DNA from: Streptomyces sp. Tu6071
GTDB taxonomy: Bacteria > Actinomycetota > Actinomycetes > Streptomycetales > Streptomycetaceae
Length of the DNA stretch: 64,000 nt
NCBI RefSeq assembly: GCF_000213055.1
Contig: NZ_CM001165.1
Coordinates: forward strand, 930,001 to 994,000
Reading direction: 5' to 3'
In this document: positions 58,401 through 64,000 of the stretch, in pieces
Layout: every line of letters begins with the position of its first letter
Position numbering within the stretch: the first letter of the stretch is position 1
Program-made: the position numbers and the translations under genes
The notes under the pieces: model-generated
The model's input: only the letters and a program-made list of their open reading frames with translations
Databases searched by the model: none
What the model was told of the DNA's origin: nothing

Positions 58401-58912
58401 GCGCCCGCGTGCAGCCCGGAGCCCTCGGGGGCGCCCGTCTCGTTGATGTCGAAGAAGTCACCGTTGAGCGCGGCGACCGTGCGCCGTCCCTTGCCCGGGT
58501 CCTGCCCGGCGGCGAGCGCGGAGACGGGCTCGCGCGCGGAGACGCCCTTCGCCGAGCTGAGGTACTGGGCGCGCACGGCGGCGCCGAGGTCGGCGGAGAC
58601 CTCGTGGACGCGCAGCCACTTGTCGCTCTCCAGGCGGTCGTACGAGGTGAGGGAGGCCCCGGGCGCGAGCGGGCGGCGCGTGCGGGCGGTCTCCAGGCCG
58701 TCGCCCTCGGGGTACGCGCGCGGGGCGGGCGTGTCCGTGGCGGCGAGCGTGCTCGCGGGGGGCGGGGCGGCGGGCCCGGCGGTGGCGGGCGGGGCCTCGG
58801 CGGGCGCGGGCTGGGCCGCGTAGGCGCTCTGGAGGCCGGCGCCGGTGCCGAAGAGAGTGAGCGTCAGGGCGAGGGCGCTGAGGGTTCTGGAGCGGGGCGG
58901 GCGTGGGGGCAC
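55463..58912 (-). CDS. Secreted phosphodiester glycosidase (NAGPA-like) plus metallophosphoesterase, 1149 aa
   Basis: Signal peptide (to about 32). The phosphodiester glycosidase domain (about 85-430) has VAALNGDFFDINETGAPEG and the signature GAYNAVNLDGGGSATLL. Ig-like and CBM-like modules follow (to about 760). Then comes a calcineurin-type metallophosphoesterase (about 780-1040) with RFAVMSDAQFV, LLIDGDLVDEGSPED, HYVPGNHEVMGG, VVVAAHVPPRD and VAYVAGHVGTFDASHAEG. The C-terminus is an Ig-like tail. Likely removes sugar-phosphodiesters (wall polymers) and then the phosphate, joining two steps in one chain. Confidence 0.87.
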   Translation of the reverse strand: MPPRPPRSRTLSALALTLTLFGTGAGLQSAYAAQPAPAEAPPATAGPAAPPPASTLAATDTPAPRAYPEGDGLETARTRRPLAPGASLTSYDRLESDKWLRVHEVSADLGAAVRAQYLSSAKGVSAREPVSALAAGQDPGKGRRTVAALNGDFFDINETGAPEGSGLHAGALLNSPQPSHTRAIGFDAAQAGRVLDLYFDGTLSLPSGDRPLAALNAADVPADGIGAYTAAWGEADRALTVNSARDTAEVTVVGGRTTDTAHRPGSGRLPAGATALVGAGKGAEALRALPEGAPVSWSYHPRTGDGSAPPREAIGANEYLVTDGRPVDHTGEGNNTAAPRTAVGFSRDGRTLHVVTVDGRQADSGGVTLTELGLMLKKAGAYNAVNLDGGGSATLLTRAPGTDTLQVGNQPSDGTERPVPNGLVLTAPDGSGRLTGYWVSTAMDPLGAPTADPVAGGHPDRVFPGLHRRLTAEGHDETYGPARGTPTWTVRGGGTVDRDGRYTAPRAKGTAEITARRGGAKGTTKLTVLGPLDRVDTGTRRLSLPDATASARFGVTGLDAEGNSAPVEPSDVRLTYDHELFTLTPDADGFTVRARAEGAAGTVTATVAGHSTTLAVSAGLTDQALTGFDDAGDWTFSQARAAGALAAVPDSHDGTGLRMTYDFTQSTATRAAYASPPAPLPVTGQPQAFTLWLKGDGHGAWATLHLKDATGTDQLLRGPYVDWTGWKKVTFPVPQSVAYPVSVFRFYLAETDATKQYKGEVELDGLTAQVPPAVDLPASARPHDPLISTARDVRGKDWRFAVMSDAQFVARDPDGENAVQARRTLREIKAAKPDFLLIDGDLVDEGSPEDLAFAHRMLDEELGDAVPWHYVPGNHEVMGGSIANFTKEFGAAEQTFDHKGTRFLTLDTSGLGLRVSDFAQLGRLRAALDAAAKDRAVDSVVVAAHVPPRDPTPQKGSQLGDRKEAALVESWLADFRRTSGKGVAYVAGHVGTFDASHAEGVPYLVNGNSGKNPATPADEGGFTGWSLLGVDRAARPGAALPDGWLGVQTRPHTDTLRLDAPASLAPGKDAAVTARLTQGARTVPLGWPVSADWSASRGLHVGPPRTAGPRDTAAYDPATGRLTALRPGTVTLAVTVSGVRTEARVTVRR

Positions 58913-59091
58913 GTGACTCCTCCTCGGGAGAGGCCCCGGGGATGGGGCCGCACCTCACCTTGGCTCCTCCGGCCCTCGCGCACCAGGGATGCCAGAGGAC
59001 ACACCATTGAACAGTGCGTGACGCGGCGGTCCCGGCTGCCCGCTGCGAGGGGGGCGGCCGGGACCGGGCGCGACGGGCGGGTGAGGCCCGT

Positions 59092-59517
59092 TCAGCAGAG
59101 CTTCGCCGAGAGGGTGATGGTGGTGCCGGCCAGGGCCTGGCTCACCGGGCAGTTCGCCTTGGCGTCGTTGGCGGCGGCGGTGAAGGCGGCCTCGTCGATG
59201 CCGGGCACGGTGCCCTCGACCGAGAGGTGGATGCCGGTGATCCCGGTGCCGGGCTGGAAGGTGACGTCCGCCGAGGTGATGAGGCGGGTCGGCGCGTGCC
59301 CGGCCTGGGTGAGGCCGTTGGAGAGCGCCATCGAGAAGCACGAGGAGTGCGCGGCGGCGATCAGCTCCTCCGGGCTGGTCTTCCCGTTCGGCTCCTCGGC
59401 GCGCGAGGGCCAGGAGACGGGGGTCGAGCCGATGCCGGAGGAGTCGAGCGTGACGGTGCCGCTGCCCTTGAGCAGGTCGCCTTCCCAGACGGTGTGCGCG
59501 GAACGGGTGGTGGCCAC
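59092..59517 (-). CDS. OsmC-family peroxiredoxin-like protein, 141 aa
   Basis: TSPEELIAAAHSSCFSMALSNGL carries the first catalytic Cys and NDAKANCPVSQALAGT the second, the pair used by OsmC/Ohr proteins to reduce organic hydroperoxides. Arg in the early WEGDLLKGSG region and length fit the OsmC branch. Lone gene; the 179-bp gap above holds nothing clear. Confidence 0.9.
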   Translation of the reverse strand: MATTRSAHTVWEGDLLKGSGTVTLDSSGIGSTPVSWPSRAEEPNGKTSPEELIAAAHSSCFSMALSNGLTQAGHAPTRLITSADVTFQPGTGITGIHLSVEGTVPGIDEAAFTAAANDAKANCPVSQALAGTTITLSAKLC

Positions 59518-59618
59518 GGTGCGGTCCTTTCGCGAGCGGGGGCCCCGGGACGTTCGCGAGCGCGGGCCCCGGGGCGGGGCCGGTCCGCCCCGGCGGGGGC
59601 GGACCGTGGCCTATACGA

Positions 59619-61742
59619 TCACATTCCGCCCGCGCCGGGCGGAGTTGGCGGCACCGGTACGGGGGCGGCAGCGGCCTCGGCGGGGCGGCTCGGCAGCGGG
59701 ATCTGCGGGCCGTGGCTCTCGCGCAGCCAGCCCCGCAGGACCTCGTGCACCCGCTCGGCGCCGACGAGTTCCCCGCCCTCGGGGACCGGGGCGCTCAGCG
59801 CGAGCGGCGAGAGCAGGAAGGGCCGGGACTGGTCGCCGCCGAGCCCGCCGTGGGAGCCGATCTGCTCCTCGAAGGCGAGGACTTCGCCGGTCTCCGGGTC
59901 GTACCAGGAGTTGACCATGATGTCCGCGCAGTGCGGGAAGGAGTCCGTGCGCCGCACGGCCTCGGCCGCGCCGGGCCCGAAGACGGCGAGCGGGCCCAGT
60001 TCCCCGGCCGTCGGGTGCTCGCCGAGGTCCTCCAGGCGCACCTCGGCCCCGTACGCGCCGAGCACGACGGCGCCGTGGTCCTCGTCGCGTACGAGCAGGA
60101 AGCCGACCCCCGGGTGGTGCGCGAGCGTCGAGAGCAGCGCGGGGTGGCGGCGCTCGATCTCCTGCCGGGTCATGCGGTGCGGGACGTCGGGGAAGGAGAC
60201 GAGGCCGAGGTTGCCCGAGGCGAGGACGACGGGGTCGGAGCGGCGGGGCGCGGCGTGGTGCTCCTCGGCGCGCTCCTCGACGGGGCGGTGCAGCGCCGTG
60301 CGGACCGCGGCGCGCGCCTCGTTGCCCGAGTGCGTACGGCGTACCTTGCGCGGCACGGGCAGGCCGCAGCCCGCCCGGACCAGCTCGCCGAGGCTGAGTC
60401 CGTACCGCATCCGGAAGGTCTCGCCGGGGCTCTGGCCGTGGTCGGACAGGAGGACGATCCGGTAGGGGCGCGGGGCGAGTTCGGCGACCTTGAGGACGAG
60501 CGCGAGGGAGCGGTCGAGGCGGCGCAGGATCTGCTCGGCGTCGCGGCTGCGCGGTCCCGAGTGGTGCGCGACCTCGTCGTAGGCGACGAGGTCGGCGTAG
60601 ATCGCGGTGCGGCCCGCGAGCAGGTCGCTCACGACGGCGGCGACGACGACGTCCCGTTCGACGACGGTCGCGAAGGCGCGGACGAAGGGATAGAGGCCGC
60701 CGCGCCCCATGCGGGGGCGTTCGCGGCGCAGCCGGGCCCGCGTCGACTGGCACATCTCGCGGCCGACCTCGGCGACGAAGGACAGGACCGTGCGCACGGC
60801 GTTCGCGGGGTCGCTGAAGTACGCGAAGTACCCGGCGCGCGAGCGGGTCTCCTTGCCGCGCCGCACGGCGACGGACAGGACGAGCGCGAGCTGGTCGGCG
60901 CCGCCGCCGAAGAGGTTGCCGCGGCTCGCGCCGTCCAGGCTCAGGAGTCCCGAGTCGCCGGTGCGCTCGACGGCCCGGCGTTGCAGTTCGGCCGCGCTCG
61001 CCGGGCGGTTCGACACGACGACCTCGCGGGTCTCCTTCTCGTACCAGCGGAAGGCGGGGACGTCGAAGTTGCTGCCGTGCAGGATGCCGAGCTGGCTCGC
61101 GCCCGTCTGGCTCGACCAGTCGGTGCGCCACGGCGTGAGGCGGTGGCTGGGGAGGCCGCCGAGGAGTCCGGCGACGGTCGGCATGAGGCCCTTGCCGACG
61201 GCGTCCACGAGGACGTCGTGGCCGAGGCCGTCGAGCTGGAGGAAGACCGTGCCCGGCGGGGCGGGGGTGCCGCTCGGGCGGCCGTAGCGGCGGTAGGCGA
61301 GGCGGTGGAGGCGGCGGCGGTAGGCGTTGTCGTCCCGTACCGCGAGCGCGCCGCCGGTCGCCGAGGCGACGGCCGACATGACGGCGGCGACCACGACGGC
61401 GGTCTCCGGGTTGACCTCACCCCTGTTCACCGGGACGAGCCGCAGCGCGAGGAGCAGCAGCGAGCCGTTGAGGAAGAAGACGAGCACCGCGAGGACGAAG
61501 GCGGGCACGAGCAGCAGGGTGCGTACGAGCAGCGGCCACACGAGGGCGCCGAGCAGCCCGAAGACCCCGGCGCCGAGCGCGGCCGTCATGGCGATGCGCG
61601 TCGCGCTGTCCCCGTCGGGCGACTGGAGCTTGAAATCCGGCAGCAGTCCCGCGAGCACCAGCATCGTCAGGGTGCTCACCCCCCAGACCGCGAACATCCG
61701 CAACACGGCGCTCCCGGCCCCGCGCCACCTTTCCTCGTTCAC
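59619..61742 (-). CDS. Membrane-anchored alkaline phosphatase superfamily protein, 707 aa
   Basis: Four N-terminal membrane helices (VSTLTMLVLAGLLPDFKL, GAGVFGLLGALVWPLLV, LLVPAFVLAVLVFFLNGSLLLLAL, AVVVAAVMSAVASATGGAL) resemble the phage-holin-4/PspC-type domain, hence the usual name. It is a host gene, not phage. The soluble part is a phosphodiesterase/pyrophosphatase fold: VFLQLDGLGHDVLVDAV, TDWSSQTGASQLGILHGSNFDV (nucleophile), LVAYDEVAHHSGPRS, RIVLLSDHGQSPGETF. Metal ligands look intact. Likely acts on phosphodiester lipids or nucleotides at the membrane. Confidence 0.85.
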   Translation of the reverse strand: MNEERWRGAGSAVLRMFAVWGVSTLTMLVLAGLLPDFKLQSPDGDSATRIAMTAALGAGVFGLLGALVWPLLVRTLLLVPAFVLAVLVFFLNGSLLLLALRLVPVNRGEVNPETAVVVAAVMSAVASATGGALAVRDDNAYRRRLHRLAYRRYGRPSGTPAPPGTVFLQLDGLGHDVLVDAVGKGLMPTVAGLLGGLPSHRLTPWRTDWSSQTGASQLGILHGSNFDVPAFRWYEKETREVVVSNRPASAAELQRRAVERTGDSGLLSLDGASRGNLFGGGADQLALVLSVAVRRGKETRSRAGYFAYFSDPANAVRTVLSFVAEVGREMCQSTRARLRRERPRMGRGGLYPFVRAFATVVERDVVVAAVVSDLLAGRTAIYADLVAYDEVAHHSGPRSRDAEQILRRLDRSLALVLKVAELAPRPYRIVLLSDHGQSPGETFRMRYGLSLGELVRAGCGLPVPRKVRRTHSGNEARAAVRTALHRPVEERAEEHHAAPRRSDPVVLASGNLGLVSFPDVPHRMTRQEIERRHPALLSTLAHHPGVGFLLVRDEDHGAVVLGAYGAEVRLEDLGEHPTAGELGPLAVFGPGAAEAVRRTDSFPHCADIMVNSWYDPETGEVLAFEEQIGSHGGLGGDQSRPFLLSPLALSAPVPEGGELVGAERVHEVLRGWLRESHGPQIPLPSRPAEAAAAPVPVPPTPPGAGGM

Positions 61743-61900
61743 CGCTCACCTTTTCCTCACGCGATCCGCGCGGAATGCCCTCGAACCGTTCCCCCACCTT
61801 CGCACACCGCCTCCCCCGCCCCGTCCCGGCGGGCGCGCGCGGCGGCGGTGGCAGGGAGGTGTTTCCGCCCGGGAAGGACGCCCGTGAACGGCCCCGGGGT

Positions 61901-62305
61901 TCAGCGGCCGTCGTAGCCGGCGGTCGGCATCGAGAGCCTGCGGTGGATGCGGGCCTTGTGGGCGGCGTCGTAGCGGGGCTCGGGGAGCGCGGCGAGCGCG
62001 AGCGGGACGCCCCGCAGCTCGCACAGGGCGCGGAACTCCTCCGCCGGGTGCACGGCCTCGGCGAGCGCCGCCGCCTCCGCGACGACGAAGAGGTCCGCCT
62101 CGCCGCTGTCGACCGGGTCCCACAGCGCCTCGTGCGCGGGCACGAGCCCGTGCGCGAGCACTTCCCGTACGAGGGTGTGCCCGCGCGCGGCGGCCCACTG
62201 GGCGCAGTGCGCGAACTGGCTGCGGATGTCGACGAGGTACGGCTGCGTGTCGAGCCGTTCCAGGGGTACGAGTGCGGCGATCGCCACCGCGCGGTGCCCG
62301 TTCAC
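61901..62305 (-). CDS. Resolvase-fold-like hypothetical protein, 134 aa
   Basis: Layout like a serine-recombinase N-terminal domain: YLVDIRSQFAHCAQWAAARGHTLVREVL, GEADLFVVAEAAALAEAVHPAEEFRALCELRGVPLALA. The SRxS-type catalytic motif is missing at the start, and no DNA-binding domain follows. Probably a repurposed or inactive fold; function unknown. Confidence 0.6.
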   Translation of the reverse strand: MNGHRAVAIAALVPLERLDTQPYLVDIRSQFAHCAQWAAARGHTLVREVLAHGLVPAHEALWDPVDSGEADLFVVAEAAALAEAVHPAEEFRALCELRGVPLALAALPEPRYDAAHKARIHRRLSMPTAGYDGR

Positions 62306-62472
62306 AGCACTCCCCCGTTCCGCTCCCGGGCCGTTGGCCCGGCCGTGGCGACGGACGGTGCCCGGACGGGCACTGATCCGAATGAGTGCCGACTCTACTG
62401 GAGCCCGTAGGCTCGACGGGAGCCCGCGGACGGTGAAGTGGTCGGCGGCGGTGGCGAGGAGGAGCGGCGACG

Positions 62473-63243
62473 GTGGAGATCACCTGGTGGGGACATGCGA
62501 CCTGCACGGTGGAGGACGCGGGGACACGGCTCCTGACCGACCCGGTGCTCGTGCGGCGGCTCGCTCACCTGCGCCGCCGTCAGGGCGCGCTGCCCACACC
62601 CGTCGCGCTGCGCGCGGACGGCGTGCTCGTCTCGCACCTGCACAGCGACCACCTGCACGTGCCCTCGCTCGCGCGCCTCGCGCCCGGCACGGTGGTGCTG
62701 CTGCCGCGCGGCGCGCTGCGCGCGGTGCCGGGGCTCGGGCGGCGGCTCGCGCGGCTCGAACTCGTCGAGGTCGCGCCGGGCGACAAGCAGCGGATCGGCG
62801 GGCTCGACGTCCGCGCGGTGCCCGCCCGGCACGACGGGCGGCGCTTCCCGGTGGGCCCGCGGCAGGCGCCCGCGCTCGGCTACGTCATCAGCGGCACGGC
62901 CCGCACCTATTTCGCCGGGGACACGGGGCTCTTCGCCGGGATGGCGCGCGAGACGGGCCCCGTCGACGTCGCGCTGCTCCCGGTGGGCGGCTGGGGGCCG
63001 GGGCTCGGGCACGAGCACCTCAACCCGGAGCGCGCCGCGCGGGCGCTGAGCGATCTGCGGCCACGCGCCGCCGTCCCCGTGCACTTCGGCACGTACTGGC
63101 CGATCGGCCTGGGCGCGGTGCGCCCGCACGAGTTCCACTCGCCCGGCGTCGATTTCGTGCGGCAGGCGGGGCGGCTCGCGCCGGACGTCGCGGTGCACCT
63201 GCTCGGGCACGGCGAGAGCGTGCGCCCGCGGGTGGCGCGGTGA
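62473..63243 (+). CDS. Metallo-beta-lactamase-fold hydrolase, 256 aa
   Basis: UlaG/ROMO1-like MBL protein: ITWWGHATCTVEDAGTRLLTDP, then VLVSHLHSDHLHVPSLARL with the HxHxDH metal motif, VPARHDG, YFAGDTGLF and LGHEHLNPERAARAL. GTG start. It overlaps the next gene (GTGA) and is co-transcribed with the membrane protein. Substrate unknown. Confidence 0.9.
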   Translation: MEITWWGHATCTVEDAGTRLLTDPVLVRRLAHLRRRQGALPTPVALRADGVLVSHLHSDHLHVPSLARLAPGTVVLLPRGALRAVPGLGRRLARLELVEVAPGDKQRIGGLDVRAVPARHDGRRFPVGPRQAPALGYVISGTARTYFAGDTGLFAGMARETGPVDVALLPVGGWGPGLGHEHLNPERAARALSDLRPRAAVPVHFGTYWPIGLGAVRPHEFHSPGVDFVRQAGRLAPDVAVHLLGHGESVRPRVAR

Positions 63244-63992
63244 CCGGGCGCGGCGCGGCCTGGGACCTGGCCGTGGAGAACGCGCGGGGCGCGGCGTGGG
63301 ACGGGGCGCGCGTGCTCTCGCAGGCGGCGGACCGTGTCGCGGACAAGGTGCCGGGGGTGACGCAGCAGGCGGTGGGCTATCCCTCGCTGTTCCTCCTCGT
63401 GCTGCTCGGCGCGCTCGTCCCCGTGATACCCACCGGCGTGCTCGTCAGCTCGACGTCCGTGGTGGCCCTCCACCACAACCCGTTCAACCTGCTCCTCGTC
63501 TTCGTGACCGCCGCGCTCGCCGCGTTCCTCGGTGACGTGGCCCTGTACTGGCTCGGGCAGCGCGGGATGCGCTCGAAGAACGGCTCGCGCTGGCTCGACG
63601 CCCTGCGCGACCGGGCCCCCGCCGACCGCCTGACGCAGGCCCAGCGCGGCCTGGAGAGCCGCCGCATCCCGCTGCTCGTCCTCTCGCGGCTCGTCCCCGG
63701 CGGCCGTATCCCGGTCATGCTCGCGTGCCTCATGGCGGAGATGCCGCTGCGGGTCTTCGTGCGCGGCAACGCCCCGGCGTGCCTCGCCTGGGCCGTGACG
63801 TACCAGCTCGTCGGCATCCTCGGCGGCTCCCTCTTCCCGGAGCCCTGGCAGGGCGTCCTCGCCGCGGTCGTGCTGACGCTGCTGATCAGCGGGGGGCCGC
63901 CGGTGTGGCGGCGGCTGCGCGGCGGACGGGGAGCGGACGACGACGGCGGGGCGGGCGCGGGGGAGGCCAAGGAAGGGCGGGCGCGGGCCTGA
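63240..63992 (+). CDS. DedA/VTT-domain membrane protein, 250 aa
   Basis: An N-terminal amphipathic part, then YPSLFLLVLLGALVPVIPTGVLVSST (re-entrant loop), LLLVFVTAALAAFLGDVALYWLGQRG with the DedA acidic/Gly pattern, IPLLVLSRLVPGGRIPVMLACLMAEMPLRVF and two more helices. Basic-acidic C-terminal tail. DedA proteins flip or translocate lipids, often undecaprenyl carriers. Translationally coupled to the MBL gene. Confidence 0.88.
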   Translation: MTGRGAAWDLAVENARGAAWDGARVLSQAADRVADKVPGVTQQAVGYPSLFLLVLLGALVPVIPTGVLVSSTSVVALHHNPFNLLLVFVTAALAAFLGDVALYWLGQRGMRSKNGSRWLDALRDRAPADRLTQAQRGLESRRIPLLVLSRLVPGGRIPVMLACLMAEMPLRVFVRGNAPACLAWAVTYQLVGILGGSLFPEPWQGVLAAVVLTLLISGGPPVWRRLRGGRGADDDGGAGAGEAKEGRARA

Positions 63993-64000
63993 GCGGGGAG

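Noticed and set aside
55376..59914. 1512-codon plus-strand open frame
   Set aside because: Antisense shadow of the NAGPA-metallophosphoesterase gene; no motifs or start signal.
59619..61742. A phage holin gene
   Set aside because: The holin-like helices are only the N-terminal anchor of a 707-residue phosphatase in ordinary chromosomal surroundings.

Overview
The window is high-GC actinobacterial DNA and almost certainly Streptomyces. Support comes from XRE/DUF5753-DUF397 pairs, an EboE/SCO3242-type gene block, a DasR-like box at a chitinase, long GC-rich opposite-strand ORFs and GTG/TTG starts. It falls into two parts.

Part 1 (1 to about 17.36 kb) is the right-hand end of a prophage with visibly lower GC. 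It opens inside an endolysin, followed by a holin and a strong terminator. Facing these is a leftward early-type block of about 26 small genes (10.3 kb down to 0.69 kb). It encodes many Cys-rich mini-proteins, a HxGH nucleotidyltransferase, a DUF3987 replication-type protein and two tandem Lsr2-like nucleoid proteins. Next comes 1.75 kb without convincing genes, then a cargo/lysogeny region. That region holds an HTH regulator, a two-gene ATP-grasp RiPP (graspetide) cassette, a leftward operon of small Streptomyces-type proteins, and a divergent XRE-DUF5753/DUF397 pair. A palindromic-core motif (ACATATATGT with conserved flanks) recurs in intergenic gaps at 0.35, 11.45, 11.52, 12.04 and 14.28 kb. 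The prophage ends at about 17.36 kb inside a secreted sugar-phosphate isomerase gene, whose C-terminal part is replaced by phage sequence. Integrase, terminase and structural genes are not in the window.

Part 2 (17.36-64 kb) is chromosome. The interrupted isomerase gene sits beside a tightly coupled Ebo block (eboF-eboE-eboB-eboA-isomerase-eboC-ino1). In it the eboC prenyltransferase carries an apparent 1-nt frameshift. Next are a giant secreted sugar dehydrogenase/PKD/CBM/ThuA/DUF1080 protein, a sugar isomerase, a Gfo/Idh/MocA oxidoreductase, a ribose-type ABC importer and a ROK regulator. Near-identical 23-bp palindromes lie upstream of the ROK gene and of the giant protein, suggesting one sugar regulon. 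Then come FabH, a TetR-DHA2 exporter pair with twin operators, FdhD, a lone P-loop ATPase, two transporters and a LysR regulator.

The most notable chromosomal item lies at 47.57-48.80 kb. A 26-codon gene whose product ends in AWYIWY precedes a cytochrome P450 gene. That hexapeptide is the sequence of tryptorubin A, the founding atropopeptide, so this is a minimal P450-crosslinked RiPP cluster. The right end carries an acyl-CoA ligase, aldo/keto reductase, methyltransferase, pterin dehydratase, chitinase, a DUF4396 protein with a copper-sensor-like box, a secreted phosphodiester glycosidase/metallophosphoesterase, an OsmC protein, a membrane phosphatase, an MBL hydrolase and a VTT-domain membrane protein.
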